Assembly (NCBI GenBank): GCA_027307005.1
Contig: DAHUXU010000272.1
Span: 1-34,939 of the forward strand
From: Gemmatimonadota bacterium
GTDB taxonomy: Bacteria; Gemmatimonadota; Gemmatimonadetes; Gemmatimonadales; Gemmatimonadaceae
Length of the DNA: 34,939 nt
Direction of reading: 5' to 3'
The notes under the pieces are model-generated. The model was not told where the DNA came from. It searched no databases and saw only the letters and a program-made list of their open reading frames with translations. Both the position numbers and the translations under genes were made by a program. Every line of letters begins with the position of its first letter. Within the stretch, counting starts at the first letter, position 1. Of this stretch, positions 17,032 through 25,077 are shown piece after piece.

Positions 17032-18842
17032 CCGGCAGAGGTGGTGCGCGCGGGGCTGCCGGCGTCGGCCGGCGCATCCCCTTGCGGCGCGGCCCGCGCG
17101 GGCTCGTGCTCGACCGGGATCCAGACGGTGAACGTCGCGCCATGGCCCAACTCGCTCTCGATCGAGATGTCTCCGCCTAACAAACGGGCGAGACGGCGCG
17201 AGATGGCGAGGCCCAATCCGGTGCCCCGATGGATCGAGTCGCCTCGAGGTCCCGCGTTCACCTGCTCGAATTCGCCGAAAATGCGCTCGCGTTCGTTGGG
17301 CGCGATGCCGATGCCGGAGTCGGAGACGTCGAGCGCGATCCATCCGCCCGGTGGACGCGAGCCTTCGATGTTCGCCGGCGGACCGAACGGAGCCGGCGCC
17401 GGCGCGGGCGGCGGCGCCGCCGCGAGCTGCGACGCGACGTAGATGAGCGGCCGGGTGACCGCGCCGTGACTAACGTTAGGCGGCGGCGGCTCCAGGTGGC
17501 GGGCGCGGATCGTGATGCCGCCCGACGGCGTGAACTTGGTCGCGTTGCTCAGCAAGTTCATGAGGATCTGACGCAGATGCATGGGATCGGTGCGCACGCG
17601 GGGCAGCGTGGCACTCACTGCGATCTGGAAATCCAGGCCGCGCTCGGCGATGAGGGGCTCGACCTCACTGGCCACCGTCAGGACGAAGGCGCGGAGGTCG
17701 ATCGACTCCCGATGCACCTCGAGGCGGCCGGCCGCCATCTTGGCCAGATCGAGGATCTGATCCACGAGCAGCCGCAGGTGGCCGGCAGACGAGGCGATGC
17801 GTTCGACCGGCGAAATCTGACGTTGGGCGAGCTCTCCGTAGACGCCGTCTCGCAGCAGTTCGACGAATCCGACGATGGCGTTGAGCGGGGTCCGCAGCTC
17901 GTGCGAGACATTCGCGAGAAACTCGCTCTTGGATCTGTTGGCGCGCAACAATTCCGCGGACAAGCGCTCGAGCTCCGCAGACCGCTCGGAGAGACGAATG
18001 CCCTGTCGGCGCTCGTGCAGCAACATGACGATGAGGGCGCCGAGCGTCGCCAGGCCGATGCCCCAAACGAGCGGGCGAACGTTGGCGTAGCTGGATCGAC
18101 GCATCACGACGACGCGCCACTCCCCACCACCCGGCACCGGCAATGTGGACGATGCCGTATCCGCGCTGGCTGAGCGCGAAAGCAGGCGCGGCGTCGCGCC
18201 GATCGTGTCATCATTCGCGAGAATCACGAGCTGGCCGCGCACTCGGGGCCGCGCTTGCGATACACTCGAGAGGATTGCGTCAGTCGTGACGCTGCCGCCG
18301 GCGAATCCGCGAAAGCTGTTGCCGACGTAGATCGGCTCGAGCATCAGCACGCCCCGCTCGCCTGTGACCATCGATCCTGCTGTCGTCACCTGGCCTCTGT
18401 GCGTGGCGCGCGCAGCGGCGGCGAGGCGACCGACGCCGAGGGCCGAGATGGTATCAATGTCCAGGCCTTCGGCGAGCGGCGGCGACGCCGGACCGAAGAG
18501 ATGTTGCTCGCGGACTCGACCTGCGGTGTCCGTGATCCAGATTCGACGAAACGAATTTGCGTACTGCGTCATCGAGCTCACGAGCGATTCGAACTGCTCG
18601 CCGTGGACGACGCGCGTCGTATCGAGATAGAGCCCGCGAATCGATTGCAGCGCTTCCGTGTGCACGGCGAGAAATCCGCCGACGAGCGCTGCGGATTCGG
18701 CGGCTTCGACTTGAACCTGTGCGCGATTCGAGGTCGACAGCGAGCGATCGACCGCGTACAAGCCGGCGAGGGCGAAGATGAGCGCGAGTGACAACGCGAT
18801 CGACGACGCGCGAAGACGAACAGCTCGAGTCGACAGGTACAT
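17028..18842 (-). CDS. Membrane sensor histidine kinase
   Basis: 604 residues. Two membrane helices (about 10-30 and 254-275) flank an extracytoplasmic sensor domain of roughly 220 residues, perhaps CHASE-like. Then come HisKA with FLANVSHELRTPLNAIVGF (His near residue 311) and an ATPase domain with N box NLLSNATKF, D box DSGIGIAP and G box GTGLGLAI. The ATPase domain is interrupted between N and D boxes by about 50 residues rich in Pro and Ala. No response regulator gene is adjacent, so its partner is elsewhere. It is divergent from pyrE across an 89-bp gap. Confidence 0.9.
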   Translation of the reverse strand: MYLSTRAVRLRASSIALSLALIFALAGLYAVDRSLSTSNRAQVQVEAAESAALVGGFLAVHTEALQSIRGLYLDTTRVVHGEQFESLVSSMTQYANSFRRIWITDTAGRVREQHLFGPASPPLAEGLDIDTISALGVGRLAAAARATHRGQVTTAGSMVTGERGVLMLEPIYVGNSFRGFAGGSVTTDAILSSVSQARPRVRGQLVILANDDTIGATPRLLSRSASADTASSTLPVPGGGEWRVVVMRRSSYANVRPLVWGIGLATLGALIVMLLHERRQGIRLSERSAELERLSAELLRANRSKSEFLANVSHELRTPLNAIVGFVELLRDGVYGELAQRQISPVERIASSAGHLRLLVDQILDLAKMAAGRLEVHRESIDLRAFVLTVASEVEPLIAERGLDFQIAVSATLPRVRTDPMHLRQILMNLLSNATKFTPSGGITIRARHLEPPPPNVSHGAVTRPLIYVASQLAAAPPPAPAPAPFGPPANIEGSRPPGGWIALDVSDSGIGIAPNERERIFGEFEQVNAGPRGDSIHRGTGLGLAISRRLARLLGGDISIESELGHGATFTVWIPVEHEPARAAPQGDAPADAGSPARTTSAG

Positions 18843-18896
18843 AAGAAGCGCGCCAGAGAGCGAAGTCGCTCGCGACGCAGTGTTCTCGCACGTCGA

Positions 18897-18925
18897 TTGA
18901 CGTCGGAGATACGCGCCGGTAAGCT
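18897..18925 (+). promoter_or_regulatory. Predicted promoter of pyrE
   Basis: TTGACG (18897-18902) and TAAGCT (18920-18925) are spaced by 17 bp. Only six bases separate the -10 box from the pyrE ATG, so the expected transcription start is at or next to the A of the start codon, which would give a leaderless mRNA. Confidence 0.55.
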
Positions 18926-18931
18926 ACGGCC

Positions 18932-19498
18932 ATGACCGACCAAGAACGACTGGTTGCTCTGCTCGCGACACGATCGGCGAGACGTGGGCAGTTCGTTCTT
19001 GCTTCAGGCCGCTCGTCAACACTGTATATCGACGCCCGGCTGACGACAATGAGCCCGGAAGGTTTGGTGCTCATCGGGTCGCTTGGGCTCGCCTTGCTCG
19101 ACGACCGCGGTTGGGATGTCGACAGCATCGGCGGCTTGACGCTCGGCGCCGATCCGATTTCATACGCGATCAGCTATGCGAGCGCGTGCTCCGCGCATCC
19201 TCGACGCGCTTTCTCTGTGCGCAAGGAAGCCAAAGCGCATGGCACCGGGAAACTCATCGAGGGGCCGTTTGCGTCGGGGGATCGCGTCGCCGTCATCGAG
19301 GACGTGATCACGACCGGCGGCTCTGCGCTGCGCGCCATCGATGCCGTGCAGGCCGCCGGAGGGACCGTGGTGGGCGTGTTGGCGTTGGTCGATCGTGAGG
19401 AAGGCGGACGCGAGACGATCGAAGCGCGCGGCGTGCCGGTCGCTCCACTCGTTCGTGCTCACGACATTGTGGCGCGACTCGGACCTGTCTCGCCGTAG
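18932..19498 (+). CDS. pyrE: Orotate phosphoribosyltransferase
   Basis: Converts orotate and PRPP to orotidine 5'-monophosphate in de novo pyrimidine synthesis. 188 residues, usual for short bacterial PyrE. The PRPP-binding motif VAVIEDVITTGGSAL is near residues 113-127, GGLTLGADPI near 68, and the catalytic-loop Lys residues lie in RKEAKAHGTGK. There is no Shine-Dalgarno sequence before the ATG, which agrees with the promoter position just upstream. Its 3' end overlaps the convergent AraC-type gene by 40 bp. Confidence 0.95.
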   Translation: MTDQERLVALLATRSARRGQFVLASGRSSTLYIDARLTTMSPEGLVLIGSLGLALLDDRGWDVDSIGGLTLGADPISYAISYASACSAHPRRAFSVRKEAKAHGTGKLIEGPFASGDRVAVIEDVITTGGSALRAIDAVQAAGGTVVGVLALVDREEGGRETIEARGVPVAPLVRAHDIVARLGPVSP

Positions 19499-20397
19499 CC
19501 GTCCGACGAATTTGCTTGTTCCTGCTGCGCACCCGGGGGCACGAGCGCGCGCGAAGCGAGCGGATCGAACGTTCTCAGTGTCACCAGATGCGGTCGCACG
19601 AGCTCATCGCGAAACCGCAGCAACATGCCTTCACCGTTGTATCGCTCGCGGAACTCGAGTGCGGTGAGTCCGATGAGCATGCGCACGTGTCGACCGAAGC
19701 TCTGCGGCGACGAGTAGTCCATCCGATCCGACACGCTCGCCACGGACAATCCGGGATTCTCGAAGGCGCGAGCGGCGCGCACCAAGCGCGCCATGGCCAA
19801 GTATCGCTTTGGTGATGGCAAATCGGCGCGGAAGAACCGGCTCATGAGGGTGGTGGGCAGTACGAGTAGACGCGCCGCGAGCGCGCGGACACTCGACGCG
19901 CTCGTGGCGCCATCGAACAGCGATGCAAAGAATCGCCAGCATCCGTCGGGCACGCCGATGAGATCGAGCGAGAGCTGACCGATAGCGAGTCGATCGATGT
20001 CACTGAAGAATTGATTGGACAGCAAGTCCCGCAGTTGGCCCCAGCCTTCGGGATGTCGAACGTCGACCAACGACTTGACTCCTGATTGGCCGAGCCCGAG
20101 GACGGCGCGCGGAGTGTCGCGTTGCTCGAGGGAGAGGAGCGCGACGGCGGTGACCCGCGGGAACTCGCGCACGAGCCGAGCGACGGCGCACAATTCTTCT
20201 TCACCGCATCGGGCAACGGAGAGCACGACGGCGCCGGCACGCTGATCGCGAAGGTCCTCGAAGACGTCATCCAGCGAGTCGCGGTGGAGCGCGCGGTAGC
20301 GGCCTTCGCCTGCAGCGTCGACTCGCGTTCGTTCGACCGGGAGCAAGACGGTCGTGACGGGTTCCAATGGCATCGGCGTGAAAGCGATGGGATGCAC
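19459..20397 (-). CDS. AraC-type regulator with receiver-like N-terminal domain
   Basis: About 312 residues. The C-terminal part carries an AraC-family DNA-binding domain with two helix-turn-helix units (ARAFENPGLSVASVSDRMDY and SPQSFGRHVRMLIGLTALEF). The N-terminal 120 residues alternate hydrophobic strands and helices like a response-regulator receiver, but I cannot see the full acidic phosphorylation pocket, so it may be a pseudo-receiver. The start is the GTG at 20397, because a GGAGG site lies five bases upstream on the minus strand; an in-frame ATG at 20451 lacks this. It converges with and overlaps pyrE. Targets are unknown. Confidence 0.8.
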   Translation of the reverse strand: MHPIAFTPMPLEPVTTVLLPVERTRVDAAGEGRYRALHRDSLDDVFEDLRDQRAGAVVLSVARCGEEELCAVARLVREFPRVTAVALLSLEQRDTPRAVLGLGQSGVKSLVDVRHPEGWGQLRDLLSNQFFSDIDRLAIGQLSLDLIGVPDGCWRFFASLFDGATSASSVRALAARLLVLPTTLMSRFFRADLPSPKRYLAMARLVRAARAFENPGLSVASVSDRMDYSSPQSFGRHVRMLIGLTALEFRERYNGEGMLLRFRDELVRPHLVTLRTFDPLASRALVPPGAQQEQANSSDGYGETGPSRATMS

Positions 20398-20524
20398 GGC
20401 AACCTCCGGTCGTGGCGAGTCGTGGTGCGCGCGGATGAGGCGCGGGCGCACGATCGTTCGCCGCGTCAGCGAGGCGTCACATGGTCAATGGCGTGGTCAT
20501 TCGGGGGACGGTATCTTTCGTGGA

Positions 20525-20897
20525 GGTGCGAGGCCGGCCGGACGGTCGCGCGGGGCGTGAGCTTCGCGAGGAAAGTCCGGGCTCCGTAGGGCGGACCGCC
20601 AGCTAACGGCTGGGCGCTGCGCAGCAGCGACGGAAAGTGCCACAGAGAACAGACCGCCGGCGGATCATTGCCGGTAAGGGTGAAACGGCGGGGTAAGAGC
20701 CCACCGCGCATCTGGCAACAGGTGCGGCACGGTAAACCCCGGTCGGAGCAAGGCCGAATAGGCGGCGAGAGATGGCCCGTCTCGTCAAAGACGCCGCGGG
20801 TAGGCTGCTCGAGGTCGTGAGCGATCACGATCCTAGAGGAATGACCGTCCGGACGACATCGTCCGACAGAACCCGGCTTATAGGCCGGTCTCGCTCC
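20525..20897 (+). ncRNA. rnpB: RNase P RNA, bacterial type A
   Basis: Catalytic RNA of RNase P. Visible signatures are GAGGAAAGTCCGGGCT (near 20568), the ACAGA block of the core (near 20650), GGGTAAGAGCCCACCGC (near 20692), and the 3' conserved GACAGAACCCGGCTTATAGG (near 20865). The ends pair as helix P1: 20528-20539 with 20883-20894, twelve pairs including one G-U. Exact ends are estimated from P1. A terminator follows at once. Confidence 0.95.
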
Positions 20898-20899
20898 AT

Positions 20900-20942
20900 G
20901 CAGCCTCTCGTGAGTTCGTCGGCGCGGGAGGCTGCGTTTTTT
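20900..20942 (+). terminator. Terminator of rnpB
   Basis: GCAGCCTC (20900-20907) pairs with GAGGCTGC (20928-20935), and six Ts follow at 20937-20942. It directly follows the P1 helix of RNase P RNA. Confidence 0.88.
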
Positions 20943-20990
20943 CGCGGACGACGAGGGATGAACGTGGCCGCGTGTCACATCGGGGGATCC

Positions 20991-21905
20991 ATGGGACGTC
21001 AGATCGGATTGGCGGGCGGCGCGCTGGCTGCGGTGTGCGTCGCGTGCTCGACTACGCCTAACGTCGCCAAACCACCGGCGCCGGCTCCAACCCCGGCGAA
21101 GCGCGAATCAACCGCTGTTCGACCGGCGGTGCGCGAATGGACGATTCGGCGCGCGACGGGCACCTGGCGGTACAAGCTGGAAGGTAACGCAACGGTGGTG
21201 TTGGCGAGCGACTCTTCGACTCCGGCGGCGCCGATTCACACGATGGCGATGTATTCGTTGACCGTTGACTCGACCGGCGGCGGACCGGCGTACAGCGTCG
21301 CGGGTCGCGTCGACTCGTCGACGCTGACCGCCGGCGGCCGCGTCCCACCCCGGCCGGCCGACTCCACTCTCAGCACGTTCTCCGCGCGCCTCGATTCGGC
21401 GGCTGGCCTAACGGACGTCGCTCTGGGCGGCGGTGCGCGGGCGACGTGTGCGGGCGGCGTGACACCGACGGTGGCAGCGGGATTGACGCTGCTCTTGTCC
21501 ACGCCGTCGCATCTGCAACAGGGCGCAGTCTGGCACGACTCGACGTCGACGACGACGTGTCGCGGAACGGTGGCGGTGGTGTCGAAGGTGGCGCGTACGT
21601 TTCAGCTGGTCGACACGGCCACGTGGAATGGGCAGTCGGTGCTACGCGTGAACGTGACGTCGACGTCGACCGTCGACGGACAAGGCCTTGCCTCCGCGGC
21701 GGGCGACAGCATCTGGGTGAACGGCACCGGCACATCGTCGGGCACGCTGCTGCTCGATCCGTTGGCGATGATGCCGGTGTGGTCGGCGATGACGGGCAAC
21801 TCCGAGATCACCGTGCGAAGTCACGAGACCACGCTTCCGTTCAAGCAGCAGGTGACCGATACGACGACGATGCTCGACTATCGGTCGGGCACCGGCCAGC
21901 CATGA
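20991..21905 (+). CDS. Hypothetical lipoprotein
   Basis: About 304 residues, not recognised. The ATG at 20991 is preceded by GGGGGA at short distance and begins a compact signal peptide with lipobox AVCVAC, Cys near residue 19; an ATG at 20958 is an in-frame alternative. A Pro/Ala linker leads to a domain made of Thr/Ser/Gly/Val-rich strands, suggesting a beta-rich envelope protein. The gene lies between rnpB and dnaN and converges with dnaN, the stops only 12 bp apart. Confidence 0.75.
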   Translation: MGRQIGLAGGALAAVCVACSTTPNVAKPPAPAPTPAKRESTAVRPAVREWTIRRATGTWRYKLEGNATVVLASDSSTPAAPIHTMAMYSLTVDSTGGGPAYSVAGRVDSSTLTAGGRVPPRPADSTLSTFSARLDSAAGLTDVALGGGARATCAGGVTPTVAAGLTLLLSTPSHLQQGAVWHDSTSTTTCRGTVAVVSKVARTFQLVDTATWNGQSVLRVNVTSTSTVDGQGLASAAGDSIWVNGTGTSSGTLLLDPLAMMPVWSAMTGNSEITVRSHETTLPFKQQVTDTTTMLDYRSGTGQP

Positions 21906-21917
21906 CGCGCGTTTGCG

Positions 21918-23030
21918 TTAGTCAATGAGACGCAGCGGCATGATGAGGCACATGTACTGCGCCGGGTCATTCCAGCCGACGGGTTCGACGGTTGCCGCTC
22001 TCTCTGGTGCTTTGAACGTCAGTCGCACTTCATCGGTCGGCATGTTGCGCAGGATTTCGAGCAGATAGCTGGCATTGAAGCCGATGTCGAGCGCGTCGCC
22101 TTCGTAGGTGACGGGCAGCTCGTCTTGCGCTTCTCCCAAGTCCGGCGTCTGCACACTGAATTTGGCCATTCCTGCGTTGAACGACATGCGGATCCGATGC
22201 GTCTGATCGGAGGCAACCACGGACATACGCTTGAGCGCTTGTGAGAGCGCGTTCTTGTCGGCAAGCGCGATGCGATCGTTGTCGCGCGGAATCACCTGCT
22301 CGTACGGCGGGTACGGGCCTTCGATGAGGCGCGTGAAGACCGCGGTGAGCGGCGATCGGAAACCGAGATGGTTCTCTCCGCGCGCGATCTCGAGATCTTC
22401 TTCCGCCGGGAAGAGCCGTCGCAGCTGCTCGAGTGCTTTGGGCGGGATGATCAGATCTTCCGAGCGGCCGTTTTGCCCGGCGACAGGTACCTCGATTTTC
22501 GCGAGGCGGTGACCGTTGGTCGCGACCATGCGCATGCGGTCTCCGCGCAATTCCCAGAGCACGCCATTGAGAATCGGTCGGCTCTCTTCGGTGGAGACAG
22601 CGAACGCGGTGTGCGCGATGAGCTTTTGAAGCTCACCAGATTTGATCCTCCAGCTTTCCGAGAACTTGACTGCCGGGAAGGTCGGGAATTCGTCGCGAGG
22701 CAAGCCGAGTAGACGGAAGCGAGACCGTCCGCACTCGAGCGTGATCTTCTGTTCGCCGACCGCGCTGATTTTCACCGGCGCAGATGGAAGCTCGCGCACG
22801 ATTTCGGCGAGCTTCTTGGCGGGAACGGTGATGGCTCCCTGGCTTTCGACATCGGCGATGACTTCGGTGGAGACGGCCATGTCGAGATCCGTTCCGGACA
22901 AGCGGATCCCGCGCTCGTTGGTCTCGAGCAAGATGTTGGACAAGACCGGCAGTGTTGTTTTCGCCGGTACTGTCGCTATGACTGCCGACAATCCGTCCTG
23001 AAGTTTTTCGCGCGCGATAGTGAAGCGCAT
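21918..23030 (-). CDS. dnaN: DNA polymerase III beta sliding clamp
   Basis: 370-residue clamp that tethers the replicative polymerase to DNA. The N-terminus (MRFTIAREKLQDGLSAV), the TLPVLSNILLE and LSGTDLDMAV blocks, the RPILNGVLWEL segment and the C-terminal YMCLIMPLRL all match the family; three clamp domains fit the length. It lies downstream of dnaA on the same strand, across the oriC region, the classical dnaA-oriC-dnaN arrangement. Confidence 0.97.
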   Translation of the reverse strand: MRFTIAREKLQDGLSAVIATVPAKTTLPVLSNILLETNERGIRLSGTDLDMAVSTEVIADVESQGAITVPAKKLAEIVRELPSAPVKISAVGEQKITLECGRSRFRLLGLPRDEFPTFPAVKFSESWRIKSGELQKLIAHTAFAVSTEESRPILNGVLWELRGDRMRMVATNGHRLAKIEVPVAGQNGRSEDLIIPPKALEQLRRLFPAEEDLEIARGENHLGFRSPLTAVFTRLIEGPYPPYEQVIPRDNDRIALADKNALSQALKRMSVVASDQTHRIRMSFNAGMAKFSVQTPDLGEAQDELPVTYEGDALDIGFNASYLLEILRNMPTDEVRLTFKAPERAATVEPVGWNDPAQYMCLIMPLRLID

Positions 23031-23292
23031 TCCGATCCTCTGGTCCCGGATGCTCGCGGGGCTTGGAGTGAGAACGTGAACTCGCGGTGTTTTTCCTACT
23101 ACTTCTTTACTGTTGGATCAAGAGTAGTAGAAGTAGTAGGGGGTGTGGAATATGGGAAAACCAGGCGAAAGCATGAAGCGCGCAGCAGTTATCGTACTGA
23201 GAAAGCTGTGGGAAACCAAGTTACTGTGCCGAGAGCGTTGGAAAACGCGCGATGCGATGTGGAGACGCGATCGATTTCCCACGGCGTGCACA
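23031..23292. other. oriC: Chromosomal replication origin oriC (dnaA-dnaN gap)
   Basis: The 262-bp gap between dnaN and dnaA has lower GC than its flanks. Three minus-strand DnaA-box-like 9-mers occur at 23144-23152 (TATTCCACA), 23207-23215 (TTTCCCACA) and 23258-23266 (GTCTCCACA). Next to the first box a run of Gs (23139-23143) leads into CTA/CTT trinucleotides at 23139-23122. This is the box, GC block, DnaA-trio order known as the basal unwinding element of bacterial origins. The boxes deviate from TTATCCACA by two to three bases, so weak sites are expected. Confidence 0.82.
23095..23140. repeat. Inverted DnaA-trio tracts
   Basis: CCTACTACTTCT (23095-23106) and AGAAGTAGTAGG (23129-23140) are a perfect 12-bp inverted repeat with a 22-bp spacer. 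Each arm, read inward, is a string of CTA/CTT trinucleotides. The right arm continues as CTACTACTC on the minus strand and adjoins a DnaA box; the left arm has no box next to it. The structure could be two opposed unwinding tracts or a cruciform. Confidence 0.8.
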
Positions 23293-24681
23293 TCACGTGT
23301 GAAGATCCGAAATGCTTTTCCGCAGTGATTCCACACGACCGTTGAACGGAGCGTCGCTGGCCAGCAGGGACTGGACGCGCTCGAGGCTATGGATGACGGT
23401 GGAGTGATCGCGTCCACCGAAGGCGTTGCCGATTTCGACGAGTTGGAGGCCCAGGAACTCGCGGATGAGGAACATCGCGACCTGGCGCGGCACGGTGAGC
23501 TGTTTGGTGCGGCTCTTGGAGCGCAGGCCTTCGACGTTGATGCTGAACTCTCGAGCAACCAATTGCTGGATGGACTGAACGCTCAGCGCGTGCTTTTCAT
23601 CGGCGGTGCTGTCGCCATTTAGTCGCAGTTTGTCACGAAGTGCTTCTCGCGCCAGGCTGACTGACACGTCGCGGTGTTTGAGCGACGCGTAGGCGAGGAG
23701 TCGGATGAGCGAGCCTTCGAGCTCGCGGACGCTGGAGCGGACGTGTTCGGCGATGAAGCGGATGACGTCTTCCGGGATGGTGAGCTCGAGGTGATCGAGG
23801 CGCGCCTTGTTCTGGAGGATCGCGATGCGGTGTTCGAGGTCGGGCTGTTCGATGTCGGCGACCATGCCCCATTGGAACCGGCTGACGAGGCGTGCCTCGA
23901 GTCCCGGGATTTCGGATGGTGGCCGGTCGCTGGTGAGGATGATTTGTCGTCCCGCTTCGTAGAGTGCGTTGAACGTGTGGAAGAACTCTTCCTGGGTGGC
24001 TTCGGTGCGTTTGAGAAAGTGAACGTCGTCGAGCAGGAGGAGATCGGTTTCGCGATAGCGCCGGCGGAATTCGGGAGTGGACCGTTTTTGGATGGCGGCG
24101 ACGAGCTCGTTGGTGAACTGTTCGGTGCCGACAAAGCAGACGCGTGTTGACGGTGCGCGCTGCATGATCTCGTGGGCAACGGCTTGCATGAGGTGCGTTT
24201 TGCCCAGTCCGGTATCGCCGTAGATGAACAGCGGGTTGTAGACTTTGCCCGGCGCGGCGGCGACGGCTTGTGCGGCAGCGGCGGCGAGCTCGTTGGACTT
24301 TCCGATGACGAAATTATGGAAGGTGTAGCGGGCGCTGAGTTGGACGCCGGGGGCATCGCCAGGCGCTGTTTGGCGTGCCTGGTCGGGCGGCGGCGCGACG
24401 AACAAGTCCATTTGGGGCCGAGTCTTTCGTTCTTCGTCGACGCGAAAGACGATGGTGATGGGATGGCCTAACGCCAGTGGCGCGAGACTGGCGAGATACT
24501 GCGAGTGCTTGGATTCATTCCAATCGGCGGCGAATCGATCGGGTGCCGCGACGACGATGGTATCGCCTTCCAGCTCCAGTGCTTCGGTCGGCTCCAGCCA
24601 TGTTCGGTACGTTTGCTCGGGCAGCTCGAGGCGAGCGCGATCGAGCAAGCGGGACCATGTTTCTGTTGCCGTCAGTGTCAT
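23293..24681 (-). CDS. dnaA: Chromosomal replication initiator protein DnaA
   Basis: AAA+ initiator that binds DnaA boxes and opens oriC, 462 residues. Domain I starts at the ATG at 24681 (TATETWSRLLDRARLEL). AAA+ motifs: YTFHNFVIGKSNELA, Walker A GDTGLGKTHL, Walker B LLLLDDVHFL. Domain IV has the box-binding helix with GGRDHSTVIHSLERV near the C-terminus. The frame is open about 165 codons further upstream, but that part overlaps the rpmH promoter region and is not DnaA-like. A consensus-type DnaA box at 24725-24733 lies upstream, so autoregulation is likely. Confidence 0.97.
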   Translation of the reverse strand: MTLTATETWSRLLDRARLELPEQTYRTWLEPTEALELEGDTIVVAAPDRFAADWNESKHSQYLASLAPLALGHPITIVFRVDEERKTRPQMDLFVAPPPDQARQTAPGDAPGVQLSARYTFHNFVIGKSNELAAAAAQAVAAAPGKVYNPLFIYGDTGLGKTHLMQAVAHEIMQRAPSTRVCFVGTEQFTNELVAAIQKRSTPEFRRRYRETDLLLLDDVHFLKRTEATQEEFFHTFNALYEAGRQIILTSDRPPSEIPGLEARLVSRFQWGMVADIEQPDLEHRIAILQNKARLDHLELTIPEDVIRFIAEHVRSSVRELEGSLIRLLAYASLKHRDVSVSLAREALRDKLRLNGDSTADEKHALSVQSIQQLVAREFSINVEGLRSKSRTKQLTVPRQVAMFLIREFLGLQLVEIGNAFGGRDHSTVIHSLERVQSLLASDAPFNGRVESLRKSISDLHT

Positions 24682-24724
24682 GCTGGGGAACGACTCGGAA
24701 GGGGACGCGAAGCTAGATTCGGCG

Positions 24725-24733
24725 TGTGGAAAA
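24725..24733 (-). promoter_or_regulatory. DnaA box upstream of dnaA
   Basis: On the minus strand TTTTCCACA fits the relaxed consensus TTWTNCACA exactly. It is 44 bp before the dnaA ATG, in the dnaA promoter region, where DnaA commonly represses its own gene. Confidence 0.65.
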
Positions 24734-24810
24734 GTCAATCCGATGAAAACACGGCAGTAGCGTGAGTGGCGGCAATGCGAATTGCGGAGCGGCGCACGAA
24801 AAGTGTGGCG

Positions 24811-24839
24811 TTGACCGATGCGCGTGTGGTTGGTAGCTT
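24811..24839 (+). promoter_or_regulatory. Promoter of the rpmH operon
   Basis: TTGACC (24811-24816) and TAGCTT (24834-24839) with a 17-bp spacer, about 45 bp before the rpmH ATG. The -10 box is a weak match, but the spacing and position in the divergent dnaA-rpmH gap fit. Confidence 0.5.
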
Positions 24840-24884
24840 TCACGTTCTGTCTGTTGTGAACGGAACACGCATTGGAGTAAGGAC

Positions 24885-25049
24885 ATGGGCAAGCCAACGT
24901 ATCGTCCTCGGAACAAGCGCCGCATTCGCACGCATGGATTTTTGGAGCGGATGTCGACGCGTTGGGGGCGTGAGGTATTGAGTCGGCGTCGCAAGAAGGG
25001 TCGGAAGCGGTTGACCGTTCGGCTTCCGTCGAAGTACGCAGGCGCCTGA
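24885..25049 (+). CDS. rpmH: Ribosomal protein bL34
   Basis: Basic 54-residue protein of the large ribosomal subunit. The translation starts [19 protein letters not shown] and continues with [20 protein letters not shown] and KRLTV, the full L34 signature. A GGAG site lies upstream of the ATG. It has about eight extra C-terminal residues (LPSKYAGA) compared with the shortest homologues. It is divergent from dnaA and begins the conserved rpmH-rnpA-yidD-yidC-mnmE cluster. Confidence 0.97.
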   Translation: MGKPTYRPRNKRRIRTHGFLERMSTRWGREVLSRRRKKGRKRLTVRLPSKYAGA

Positions 25050-25077
25050 GCGTCGGCGGTTCACGCGCCCGCATCGG

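Noticed and set aside
20466-20990. Open frames over rnpB, including a 5' extension of the lipoprotein at 20991
   Set aside because: The DNA is explained by RNase P RNA and its terminator; the extensions have no family character.
23290-23305. CACGTG core near the dnaA stop as a second parS
   Set aside because: Only the six central bases match; the flanks do not fit TGTTTCACGTGAAACA.
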